Assembly (NCBI GenBank): GCA_965216645.1
Contig: CBDCGJ010000011.1
Span: forward strand, 1-64,000
Origin: CBDCGJ01 sp965216645
GTDB lineage: Bacteria > Pseudomonadota > Alphaproteobacteria > GCA-2731375
DNA: 64,000 bases
Reading direction: 5' to 3'
A program made the position numbers and the translations under genes. The notes beneath the pieces are model-generated. The model was not told where the DNA came from, ran no database searches, and was given only the letters and a program-made list of their open reading frames with translations. Shown here in pieces: positions 36,152 to 43,795 of this stretch (positions within the stretch are counted from its first letter, which is position 1; each line of letters starts with the position of its first letter).

Positions 36152-36464
36152 TGGGCGAGAGTTCGGACGATGATGGGTGCGACGGTTTCTCGATCCATTG
36201 ACCCAGATAGCAAAGATTCTGGTAGGGCCAGGCAAGATCGGATAGCGATGAAATGAGTTCCGGCGGCTTTTCATAATCCGTCGCCGCCTTTTTTCGTTCT
36301 TTGACGGTTTTGGCGTCGGCGAGGGATTTTAAAAAGTTGCTTTTGCCGGGTATCGGAAAGGGGTAGTCGAGAAACCGGCGGCCGCGGGCGATCGGATTGA
36401 GGCTATCCGGGTAGCGAGCCCAGAGGAAATTCAGCAGCTCGAATCCTTGATCGCCGTCGGGCAC
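36114..36464 (-). CDS. Small hypothetical protein of the tail-collar operon
   Basis: 116 residues from a GTG at 36464 with GGAG 7 bases upstream. It is soluble, with a charged middle (DAKTVKERKKAATDYEK) and aromatic end (DLAWPYQNLCYLGQWIEKPS). The family is not recognised. Its end overlaps the chosen start of the 747-residue gene by 38 bases in a different frame. Either the two are coupled or a frameshift has split one longer protein. Confidence 0.6.
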   Translation of the reverse strand: MPDGDQGFELLNFLWARYPDSLNPIARGRRFLDYPFPIPGKSNFLKSLADAKTVKERKKAATDYEKPPELISSLSDLAWPYQNLCYLGQWIEKPSHPSSSELSPNAWAIARNSDGA

Positions 36465-36488
36465 GAGGTTTCTCCACTTTCGGTCCCG

Positions 36489-36848
36489 TTATTTCGGGGG
36501 CTGTAGATTGAGTTTGGCGTTGCCGGATCTCTCGCCGAAATCGATGCCGACCCGGTAGCCTTTGTGCATGGCCGTACAGAGCATGGCGGTAATCGATGAG
36601 ATTGCAGCGACGGCCACGCCGGCGGCCACCCAGGCTAGATCGATCGATATCCAATCTTCACCGACGTCACCCTCGACAGGTTCCGGCGTTTCCCCTCGAA
36701 CGCGGAGGGAGTTTATGGGCTGCAGCGTCCAGTAATCGAGCAAGGCCGCCCGCGTCTCCTCATCCAGCAAAACGGTGGAACTCCGGCTTTCGCCGATATA
36801 CTCCAGAAGCTTGTCTTCGTCGCTTGGCCAGTTGACGGTATTTGCCAT
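36489..36848 (-). CDS. Hypothetical protein with one membrane helix
   Basis: 119 residues from the ATG at 36848 (GGAG 8 bases upstream). An N-terminal acidic soluble part includes LDEETRAALLDYWTLQPIN. A single hydrophobic segment at about 70-92 (LAWVAAGVAVAAISSITAML) is followed by a short basic tail. The family is not recognised. As first gene of the minus-strand operon ending with the tail-collar protein, it may anchor or hold that system at the inner membrane. Confidence 0.6.
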   Translation of the reverse strand: MANTVNWPSDEDKLLEYIGESRSSTVLLDEETRAALLDYWTLQPINSLRVRGETPEPVEGDVGEDWISIDLAWVAAGVAVAAISSITAMLCTAMHKGYRVGIDFGERSGNAKLNLQPPK

Positions 36849-36925
36849 AGGTCTCTCCATGCATAAATAATTGAGCTTTGTGCATGGAAGACGCATCCAC
36901 GGTGGCGCTGTGAACCACGAATGCG

Positions 36926-37993
36926 TTAGGCGGTTTGAATAAGTTTCCAGGCCGTATCGGAAAGCTGGCGGCAGCCATCCTTACGCAGGATCGCGTCGGG
37001 GGAGGAGGCGTTGCCGTCGAGGCCGCGCTTATAGACGCCTTGCACGATGGCGGCGAGGCGGTATAGCGAGAGGGCGAGATAGAAAGTCCAGTTCGGAATA
37101 TCGTCCCGACCCGTCAATTCGCAGTATCGGGCTACATAGGCCTCCTCGGTCGGGATGCCGTAACGCTCGAAATCCAAGCCCGTGATGTCGCCGCGGCGGG
37201 AATCCGCATAGTGGTAGTTGATGCAGTTATATGCGAGGTCGGACAGCGGGTTGCCGAGGGTACCGAGCTCCCAATCGATAATGGCCAGGATCTCCGGCTC
37301 GTTCGGGTGGAAGATCGTATTCTCCATACGATAGTCGCCGTGGATGATCGTGGTCTCGCTGTCGTCGGGCATGTTGTCGCCGAGCCAGGAGAGAACTCGA
37401 TCCATATTGATCAATTCGTCGGTTTTGCTGGCTTCGTACTGCCCGGACCAGCGCTTGATCTGGCGGCTGCAATAGCCGCCGACCCGTCCATATCCTTCAA
37501 GTCCGATGGCTTGCCAGTCGGCGAGATGCAGTTTGGCCATCGTGCGGCACATGGCATCGTAATGGGCACCGCGATCCGCGGGCGTCATGTCCGGCAGGGC
37601 GAAATCCCGGATCACCCGACCTTCCACATGTTCCATGACATAGAAGGCTTGGCCGATTACGGCCTCGTCTTCGCAAAGCAGATAGGACTTGGCGACAGGC
37701 ACGTCGGTCCGGGCCAGCGCCGTGATGACGCGGTATTCCCGATCCACCGCATGGGCCGAGGGCAGGAGCTTGCCCGGCGGTTTCTTGCGCATGACATAGC
37801 GGGCGCCGGCGCCGTCGGTCAGCAGAAATGTCGGGTTGGACATGCCGCCCTGAAACTGCCGGACGGATAATCCGGGCGTATAGCTGTCGATATGTGCCGC
37901 CAGGTAGCTATCCAGCGCCGACTCGGAAAAACGATGTTGATCCAGGACGCTTTCCACGTCGTTGGTCGAAGAAATGCCCGCGCCCGCCGTCAT
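36926..37993 (-). CDS. APH-like phosphotransferase (acyl-CoA-linked kinase family)
   Basis: 355 residues with a protein-kinase-like aminoglycoside phosphotransferase fold. The catalytic loop IIHGDYRMENTIFHP and the metal-binding IIDWELGTLGNP are clear, and LSVRQFQGGMSNPTFLL is the nucleotide-loop region. Homologues in bacteria usually sit with acyl-CoA dehydrogenases, and in ACAD10/11 the same domain is fused to one, so the likely substrate is a hydroxyacyl-CoA, not an antibiotic. That fits the acyl-CoA genes at 43-50 kb. It is immediately downstream of an ArsR-type regulator on the same strand. Confidence 0.87.
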   Translation of the reverse strand: MTAGAGISSTNDVESVLDQHRFSESALDSYLAAHIDSYTPGLSVRQFQGGMSNPTFLLTDGAGARYVMRKKPPGKLLPSAHAVDREYRVITALARTDVPVAKSYLLCEDEAVIGQAFYVMEHVEGRVIRDFALPDMTPADRGAHYDAMCRTMAKLHLADWQAIGLEGYGRVGGYCSRQIKRWSGQYEASKTDELINMDRVLSWLGDNMPDDSETTIIHGDYRMENTIFHPNEPEILAIIDWELGTLGNPLSDLAYNCINYHYADSRRGDITGLDFERYGIPTEEAYVARYCELTGRDDIPNWTFYLALSLYRLAAIVQGVYKRGLDGNASSPDAILRKDGCRQLSDTAWKLIQTA

Positions 37994-38053
37994 AGTTCAC
38001 CTCTTGAAAGCTTCGCCGAGTTAGAGCACGAGCCCTGCCGGCCGGCAAGAGGA

Positions 38054-38734
38054 CTAAGCTTCGAAAAGGTCTCGAAACTGTCGTTCGCCGGATGGGTTGA
38101 AGCGGACGGCGCGGTCGCCATCCTTCCGGTTGGCCCAGCGGAGCTCGCATATCCGGGTCAGAAAGGCGACGCCGAGGGCGCCCGCGAGATGGCTGCGCCG
38201 ATTGCTCCAGTCCAGACAAAGTCGGCAGAGCGGGCGCCGCTTGGCGGCGAGTGCCGCGAGGTCGATGCCGAAGTCAACGACAAAATCTTCGCCCTTACGC
38301 GTCAACTCGAGGTCGTCGTCGTGCTCTCGCAGAAGTCCGCGCTTGGTCATGCCGTCGAACATCAAGATACCTAAGTCGCCGGCAAGGTGGCCGTAGCAGG
38401 AGCGGGCGTAACGCAAGTCCGGATCTTTCGGTCCGAATTGCCGGGTCGGGCGGGTCCGTTTGTTGGCGAGGAGTTCCAGGCGCGCCAGCAGGTCGGCCAC
38501 ATCCGGACCCGCGAGTTGGTAATAATGATGACGTCCTTGCTTTCGCTTGGCGACGAGGCCGCCGTCCAGCAGTTTTCTGAGATGGGAGCTCGCGGTTTGT
38601 GCGGTGACCCCGGCGTCGGTCGCCAGCTCGATGGCCGTACGGGCATAGCCGTCTGACAGTGCCGTCAACATCCGCGCCCGCGCCGGGTCGCCAACCAGGG
38701 CCGCCACGGAGGCGATGTCAGGCTCTTCTTGCAT
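38054..38734 (-). CDS. ArsR/SmtB-family winged-helix regulator
   Basis: 226 residues, long for ArsR. The HTH is within 12-65 (ALVGDPARARMLTALS; VTAQTASSHLRKLLDGGLV; wing KQGRHHYYQLA), and a C-terminal part of about 140 residues has Cys and His (SCYGHLAGD, CRLCLDW). The start codon lies inside the right arm of a perfect 9-bp inverted repeat and no ribosome site is visible, so the mRNA may be leaderless and self-repressed. It is divergent from a 2-oxoglutarate oxygenase gene. Confidence 0.87.
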   Translation of the reverse strand: MQEEPDIASVAALVGDPARARMLTALSDGYARTAIELATDAGVTAQTASSHLRKLLDGGLVAKRKQGRHHYYQLAGPDVADLLARLELLANKRTRPTRQFGPKDPDLRYARSCYGHLAGDLGILMFDGMTKRGLLREHDDDLELTRKGEDFVVDFGIDLAALAAKRRPLCRLCLDWSNRRSHLAGALGVAFLTRICELRWANRKDGDRAVRFNPSGERQFRDLFEA

Positions 38735-38757
38735 ACTTCGACTTATAACGAAGTATG
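38732..38757. promoter_or_regulatory. Inverted repeat overlapping the ArsR-type start codon
   Basis: Arms CATACTTCG (38732-38740) and CGAAGTATG (38749-38757) match perfectly around the 8-base spacer ACTTATAA. The site covers the regulator ATG and is about 175 bases upstream of the oxygenase start. ArsR proteins bind such symmetric sites; autoregulation is inferred by position. Confidence 0.7.
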
Positions 38758-38932
38758 TCTTGAGTCAATGGCCGCGCTCAATCTTCAGGCTTAGCGGGAC
38801 GACAATCTCGTCCCTTTCCAGTAGGGGCCCCTACTACGACCGATTAGAAAGAGTATCGGAGCAAGGTTCGGATAGGTGCGGCAAGTCGGCTTCGATAAGG
38901 TCCGCCTCGAAAGCATTAGAGGAGTAATTGAT

Positions 38933-39631
38933 ATGCCGTCTCTCGAACAGGTCGATTGGACGGGCCTGACAGAAGCGCTAGGCGAGCGCGGTTTCGCCAT
39001 GGCGCGAAATGTGTTGTCCGCACGGGAATGCCGGCAGGTCGCGGCCTGGTTCGACCGGGACGACATGTTTCGCTCTCATATCGTGATGCGACGCCACGGA
39101 TTTGGGGAAGGGGAGTACAAGTACTTTGACTATCCGTTACCCGATCTCGTGGCGGGACTGCGCGAAGCGATCTATGCGCGACTATCGCCCTTGGCGAACG
39201 ATTGGGCGGACAAATTGCGTTTGCCGGCACGATATCCGAGTGAGTTGTCGGAACTGACCGCGCTCTGCCACCGGTCAGGTCAACGGAGGCCGACGCCATT
39301 GCTGTTGCAATACGGTCCCGGCGACTACAATCGGTTGCATCAGGACTTGTACGGCGAACTGTCATTCCCGTTACAGGTGGCCGTCTTGCTGGACCGGCCC
39401 GGTCAGGACTTTACCGGCGGCCAGTTCGTATTGACCGAACAGAAACCACGCAGCCAAAGCCGCGTGCAGGTGGTTGATTTGGCGCGGGGCGATGCCGTGA
39501 TCTTCGCTGTCAACGACCGTCCGGCATTGGGTCAGCGCGGGTACTATCGGCTAAAAATGCGACACGGAGTCAGCGAGCTACTGAGCGGACGCCGGCACAC
39601 CCTCGGCATCATTTTTCACGATGCGACCTAA
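38933..39631 (+). CDS. 2OG-Fe(II) oxygenase family protein
   Basis: 232 residues from the ATG at 38933 (AGAGGAG 9 bases upstream). The iron facial triad is His136 and Asp138 in RLHQDLYGE plus His211 in KMRHGVSEL, and Arg221 should bind 2-oxoglutarate. The double-stranded beta-helix core spans about 120-230. This resembles prolyl-4-hydroxylase-like or AlkB-type oxygenases; the substrate is unknown. It is divergent from the ArsR-type regulator, which may control it. Confidence 0.87.
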   Translation: MPSLEQVDWTGLTEALGERGFAMARNVLSARECRQVAAWFDRDDMFRSHIVMRRHGFGEGEYKYFDYPLPDLVAGLREAIYARLSPLANDWADKLRLPARYPSELSELTALCHRSGQRRPTPLLLQYGPGDYNRLHQDLYGELSFPLQVAVLLDRPGQDFTGGQFVLTEQKPRSQSRVQVVDLARGDAVIFAVNDRPALGQRGYYRLKMRHGVSELLSGRRHTLGIIFHDAT

Positions 39632-40116
39632 CGGTCGTGATCGGAAAGGTTGGACCCCCGCCAGTTCGGGTCCGCGGCGGCGGGCTCGCTGGTGAGGCCG
39701 GCGGCGTGGATGCCGGCAATGGCGCAGTATTCGTCCTTCTCCGACGTGTCGCCGCTGATCCCGACGGCGCCGACGGTTTCCCCGCCGGCGCTCTGGATGA
39801 GGACGCCGCCAGGGACTGGGATGAGTTGCCCACCGGAGGCGGCGGCAAGAGCATTTTGAAAGACGGGCCTGGCCGACAAGCGTTCGCCGATCTGGCGGCT
39901 TGAGATGCCCATGCCCAATGCGCCCCACGCTTTCCCGTAGGCGATGCCGAAACGCAGAAGACCGGAACCGTCCTCGCTTTTCATCGCCACTAAACGACCG
40001 CCGGAATCCAGCACGACGACCGTCAACGGCAACATGTTCTCCTGCCGGCCGGTCGCTAGCGCCGTGGCGACGATTTGATCGGCCTGGGCCAAATCAAGGT
40101 TAGATTTGAGCCGCAT
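39628..40116 (-). CDS. GlcG/HbpS heme-binding family protein
   Basis: 162 residues. The family pattern includes VVVLDSGGRLVAMKSEDG, GIAYGKAWGALGMG, PGGVLIQSAGGETVGAVGISGDTSEKDE and the terminal helix AIAGIHAAGL. HbpS-like members bind heme or corrinoid; GlcG relatives are often found in catabolic operons. No signal peptide is seen. Its ATG overlaps the end of the frameshifted MarR gene by 17 bases. It converges with the 2OG oxygenase, whose end overlaps it by 4 bases. Confidence 0.87.
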   Translation of the reverse strand: MRLKSNLDLAQADQIVATALATGRQENMLPLTVVVLDSGGRLVAMKSEDGSGLLRFGIAYGKAWGALGMGISSRQIGERLSARPVFQNALAAASGGQLIPVPGGVLIQSAGGETVGAVGISGDTSEKDEYCAIAGIHAAGLTSEPAAADPNWRGSNLSDHDR

Positions 40117-40575
40117 GATCGTCCTCCCTCAATTCCTTCGCCCGAGCGTACAGCTTGCCCATTGTTTTCTGAAGCTGCCTGTATTCGCGGTCCGAAAGAC
40201 AGCCGAGCAACGCAGTCTCCCGCGCCTTCACGCGAGGTACGATCTTTCGATAAACCATGCCGCCGCGACGGGTTAGGCGAAGACAGGAACGACGACCGTC
40301 CTTTTTGTCCCGCCTCTTCCGACACATAACCAAGATTTATCAAGCGGGCGACGGCGCGGCTCACTTGGACCTTATCCATGTTCGTGGCCTCGCCAGACTT
40401 CGTTGGCGGACAAGGGTTGCGCATTTCCCAACGCCCCCATTACACGCCATTCCTGACGGCTTAGGTCGAAGTCGTTGGCGTAGAGTTGTGCGAGGCCTTT
40501 GCTGATTTCGAGATACAAAACCGACAGCTGGTAGGGAAAGAATTCCGCCAGGATCAGCTTCTCTCTTATGTCCAT
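40100..40575 (-). pseudogene. MarR-family regulator with two frameshifts
   Basis: Three frames must be joined to read the protein. Residues 1-60 (MDIREKLILAEFF ... LSANEV) stop early at about 40372. The recognition helix ATNMDKVQVSRAVARLINLGYV is in the next frame, and the wing plus C-terminus (KDGRRSCLRLTRRGGMVYRK to DDHAAQI) are in the third. Each join needs loss of one base, near 40393-40398 and 40305-40325. The intact protein would be about 157 residues. Position and type suggest a repressor of the divergent homogentisate genes, with a matching palindrome at 40604-40623. It is either a recent pseudogene or affected by sequence errors. Confidence 0.85.
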
Positions 40576-40603
40576 ACGAACCTCCTATACATCGCCGTTG
40601 AAT

Positions 40604-40623
40604 TTAATTGCATTTGCAACTAA
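40604..40623. promoter_or_regulatory. Palindrome upstream of the homogentisate genes (MarR-type operator)
   Basis: TTAATTGCA and TGCAACTAA flank TT and pair with one mismatch. The site is 29 bases from the MarR start and 39 bases from the hmgA-like start, in the divergent region. The TTGCA...TGCAA core is typical of MarR-type sites. Confidence 0.65.
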
Positions 40624-40661
40624 TATCAGTCAACGACTTTTCTGAAAATGGGGACCGGATC

Positions 40662-41786
40662 ATGAAACAATGGATCAATCTGCCGCGGGTAGAAGGCAAT
40701 GCCACACGCCAAGCCCACGCCGACATGCCGGAAGGCACATATGAACGCGAGATCGGGCGGGAGGGATTTTTCGGACCGGCCAGCCAGTTCCATCATCAGA
40801 ACCCGCCGACCGGTTGGGTTTCGTTCGATGGACCTTTGCGGCCCCATGCATATGACCTGAACAAGTTCGATACGGTGGGAAGCCCCTGGTCGGCACCTGT
40901 CGTGCTGTCCAACGCCGCGTGCCAGATCCGGATCTGGCATCCCGCCGACAGTATGGATCATCTCGCCCGCAATGCTGATGGCGATCAGGTGCTGTTTGTT
41001 CACGAAGGCGCGGGCGAGCTTTTCTGCGATTATGGCCATCTCAGTTTCCGCGACGGCGACTATCTGTTGCTGCCCCGCGGCACCGCCTGGCGCCTCGACT
41101 TCTCCGAGAAGACAATGGTGTTGATGATCGAGGCCACCAACGACGCCTTCGGCCTGCCGGACAAGGGACCGGTCGGCCGGCAGGCAATTTTCGATCAAGC
41201 AATTCTGGACGTGCCGGCCATCGACGACGCGTTCAAGGATCAGTATTCCAAGGGCGAAACCCGCATTGTCGTAAAACGGCAGAATCAGCTGACCACCATC
41301 ACCTATCCGTTCAATCCCCTGGACGCGGTCGGTTGGCACGGTGACCTGGCGCCGGTGAGACTCAATTGGCGGGACATTCGGCCCCTAGGTTCGCACCGCT
41401 ACCATGTGCCGCCGTCGGCCCACACCACCTGGCTAGCCGGGCGGCTGGTGATTTGCACGTTCTGTCCGCGGCCGATCGAGAGCGATCCGGGGGCATTGAA
41501 GCTGCCATACTTCCATTCCAACGACGACTATGACGAATACATCTTCTATCACCGGGGCGAGTTCTTTAGCCGCGACAATATCCATCCCGGCATGTCAACC
41601 TGGCATCCCAACGGTTTCTCCCACGGACCCCATCCGAAAGCCTATGAGACGGCGATGAAGTATGCGCGAAAGGACACGGATGAAGTGGCTGTAATGGTCG
41701 ATACCCGCGACTTCCTCAATGCGCACGATTTGCCGGATGGCATCGAGTGGCATGGCTATGCCGATAGTTGGAAAGCCAAGTCATGA
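40662..41786 (+). CDS. hmgA: Homogentisate 1,2-dioxygenase-like protein
   Basis: 374 residues from the ATG at 40662; the frame opens earlier but the upstream part covers the operator. Two cupin-like halves are seen, with the metal-site region YFHSNDDYDEYIFYHRGEF and HPNGFSHGPHP, the signature of the homogentisate dioxygenase family (short bacterial form). It would cleave the homogentisate ring to maleylacetoacetate using Fe(II) and oxygen. It overlaps the fumarylacetoacetase-like gene by 4 bases, which supports the assignment. Confidence 0.88.
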   Translation: MKQWINLPRVEGNATRQAHADMPEGTYEREIGREGFFGPASQFHHQNPPTGWVSFDGPLRPHAYDLNKFDTVGSPWSAPVVLSNAACQIRIWHPADSMDHLARNADGDQVLFVHEGAGELFCDYGHLSFRDGDYLLLPRGTAWRLDFSEKTMVLMIEATNDAFGLPDKGPVGRQAIFDQAILDVPAIDDAFKDQYSKGETRIVVKRQNQLTTITYPFNPLDAVGWHGDLAPVRLNWRDIRPLGSHRYHVPPSAHTTWLAGRLVICTFCPRPIESDPGALKLPYFHSNDDYDEYIFYHRGEFFSRDNIHPGMSTWHPNGFSHGPHPKAYETAMKYARKDTDEVAVMVDTRDFLNAHDLPDGIEWHGYADSWKAKS

Positions 41787-42781
41787 AACTTGCGAGTTTG
41801 AAAAACGGCCGCGACGGTCGGCTCGTTGTGGTGTCGGGCGACCTTGTCCGTTGTCAGGCGGTCTCGTCATTTGCCACGTTGCAGGCCGCGCTGGATGATT
41901 GGGATGTAGCGGAGCCTGCCTTGCGGGATGTTTCGACAGCCGTCAATGACGGCGCGGGGGAGCCATTCGATCCGGTCGCCTGCGCCTCGCCGTTGCCGCG
42001 CGCTTATCAGTGGGCCGACGGTTCGGCCTACGTCAACCATGTCGAACTCGTCCGTAAGGCCCGCGGGGCGGAGATGCCGGCCAGTTTCTGGACCGATCCG
42101 TTGATGTATCAAGGCGGCTCCGACGGTTTCCTCGGACCCCGCGATGACATTGTCGCAGGCAGCACGGATTGGGGCATCGACTTCGAAGGCGAGATCGCTG
42201 CGATCACTGGCGACGTGCCCATGGGCGCCGATACGGAGGAAGCGGCCCAACAGATCCGGTTGCTGATGCTCGTGAACGACGTCAGCCTGCGTAATCTGAT
42301 CCCTCACGAGTTGGGTAAGGGTTTCGGCTTCTTTCAGTCGAAGCCGGCATCGGCTTTTTCGCCGGTGGCGGTGACGCCCGACGAGTTGGGCGACGCCTGG
42401 GACGGCGGCCGCGTCGATCTACCTCTGCAGGTGACCTATAACGGCGACCTGTTCGGTCGGCCGAATGCGAAGTCCGATATGACCTTCGATTTCCCGACCC
42501 TGATCGCGCATGCCGCCAAGACCCGCGCCCTTTGCGCCGGCAGTATCGTCGGTTCCGGCACCGTCTCCAATAAGCAGGACACGGCACACGGCTCCGCTAT
42601 CGCGGACGGCGGCGTCGGCTATGCCTGCATCGCCGAAGTCCGGATGATCGAGACCATCAATGACGGCCAACCGACGACGCCCTTCATGGCCGACGGAGAC
42701 CGCGTGCGGATCGAGATGCAGGATAAGAATGGCGCCGACATCTTCGGCGCCATCGATCAGACGGTTCGGGTTGCTGGGTGA
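41783..42781 (+). CDS. Fumarylacetoacetate hydrolase family protein
   Basis: 332 residues. The metal site is recognisable in WGIDFEGEIAAITGDVP and LMLVNDVSLRNLIPHELGKG, with later KSDMTFDFPTLIAHAAKTR and GSIVGSGTVSNKQ. It should hydrolyse fumarylacetoacetate to fumarate and acetoacetate, the last step of tyrosine breakdown. It is coupled to the hmgA-like gene by an ATGA overlap. A maleylacetoacetate isomerase gene is not present in the window. Confidence 0.9.
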   Translation: MKLASLKNGRDGRLVVVSGDLVRCQAVSSFATLQAALDDWDVAEPALRDVSTAVNDGAGEPFDPVACASPLPRAYQWADGSAYVNHVELVRKARGAEMPASFWTDPLMYQGGSDGFLGPRDDIVAGSTDWGIDFEGEIAAITGDVPMGADTEEAAQQIRLLMLVNDVSLRNLIPHELGKGFGFFQSKPASAFSPVAVTPDELGDAWDGGRVDLPLQVTYNGDLFGRPNAKSDMTFDFPTLIAHAAKTRALCAGSIVGSGTVSNKQDTAHGSAIADGGVGYACIAEVRMIETINDGQPTTPFMADGDRVRIEMQDKNGADIFGAIDQTVRVAG

Positions 42782-42794
42782 ATTCCGCCGTCTT

Positions 42795-42919
42795 CCCGGA
42801 TGCACTGCGGCGCGTAGTGCCGCTCTACTGGTCCGGGATCCATGTCGAAGAATAGCGCAATTTGGCCACTATGGCCCCCGGACCAGCAGTGCATCATTGC
42901 ATGCTGCACTGCATCCGGG
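42795..42919. repeat. Nested palindromic element between convergent genes
   Basis: The ends CCCGGATGCACTGC (42795-42808) and GCACTGCATCCGGG (42906-42919) are inverted with one mismatch. Inside, CTGGTCCGGG (42828-42837) pairs perfectly with CCCGGACCAG (42877-42886), and within that lies the small hairpin GGCCA-CTA-TGGCC. GATGCACTGC also pairs with GCAGTGCATC at 42886-42895, so alternative folds exist. It fills the gap between the fumarylacetoacetase-like and SMP-30 genes. No T-tract follows. A REP/MITE-like element is most likely. Confidence 0.75.
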
Positions 42920-42936
42920 GTGACGGTAGCGGAGGG

Positions 42937-43791
42937 TCAGCCGAGCGGCACTTTGGCCGGCGTGACCGGCAGGCCGGCGACTTCGACGGCGACGCGGAAG
43001 ACGGTGCCGTTGCGGTCGCCGTCGGTGCCGCCGGAACCGGTGACGATGTAGAGATCGTCCAATTCCTCCCCACCGAAACAAAGGCTGGTGACCATGGGTA
43101 GCGTGACGGGGATCGAGCGGCGAAGGTCGCCCGAAGGCTCGAAGACGTCGACCCGGCTGCCATGGGCCATGGCCACCCAGATGCTGCCGTCCTCGGCCAC
43201 GGCGAGGCCGTCGGGCGTGCCGCCTTCTTCGAACTGGACGAAGGTTTCGTGCGGGCCGAGGTCACCGTTCTCCGCCACGTCATAGACGCGGAGCCGGCTG
43301 CGTCGGGATTCCGAATGATAGAGCCGCTTGCCGTCCGGCGAGAATCCGAGACCGTTGGTCAGCATCACGTCCTCGCCGACGACCCGGGCGCTGCCGTCCA
43401 GATCGATGCAGTAGAGCGGGGCCGGGCTCGGCGGATCATCGGCACCGACGGGGCGGAAGCTCAACCCGCCCGCATAGATCCGCCCGGCGCTGTCCGTCGT
43501 GATGTCATTGAAGCCGATCACGCCGGCGTCCGCGTCGTTGTCCAACAGAGTCGTACTGCCGTCCTGACCGAAATTCTTATGCGAGATATTGCGGCCGGAG
43601 ACCACCATGCCGCCGGACGCGTGGGGTACCATGCCGCCCATGCCCCGGCGGTGGGCGATGACTTCACTAACCGAGCCGTCTTCCTTCAATGCGAAGGCGC
43701 CGCCGAAGATCACGTCGGAGAAGATAAGGCCGCGCTCATCGTCCCAGACCGGTCCCTCGATCAGGCCGTAGCCGCTCGCCAGTTTCTCCAT
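42937..43791 (-). CDS. SMP-30/gluconolactonase-like protein
   Basis: 284 residues forming a six-bladed beta-propeller. The first blade starts EGPVWDDERGLIFSDV with the metal-binding Glu. Later pieces are VIGFNDITTDSAGRIYAGGL (Asn ligand) and MLTNGLGFSPDGKRLYHSES with the expected Asn and Ser, then PDGLAVAEDGSIWVAMA. It likely hydrolyses a sugar or other lactone. It follows the enoyl-CoA hydratase gene by 4 bases on the same strand, so a lactone intermediate of the same degradation route is possible. Confidence 0.9.
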   Translation of the reverse strand: MEKLASGYGLIEGPVWDDERGLIFSDVIFGGAFALKEDGSVSEVIAHRRGMGGMVPHASGGMVVSGRNISHKNFGQDGSTTLLDNDADAGVIGFNDITTDSAGRIYAGGLSFRPVGADDPPSPAPLYCIDLDGSARVVGEDVMLTNGLGFSPDGKRLYHSESRRSRLRVYDVAENGDLGPHETFVQFEEGGTPDGLAVAEDGSIWVAMAHGSRVDVFEPSGDLRRSIPVTLPMVTSLCFGGEELDDLYIVTGSGGTDGDRNGTVFRVAVEVAGLPVTPAKVPLG

Positions 43792-43795
43792 GATC

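Noticed and set aside
36926..37993. Aminoglycoside resistance gene
   Set aside because: The kinase fold is shared, but the sequence resembles the family associated with acyl-CoA dehydrogenases; no resistance context is present.
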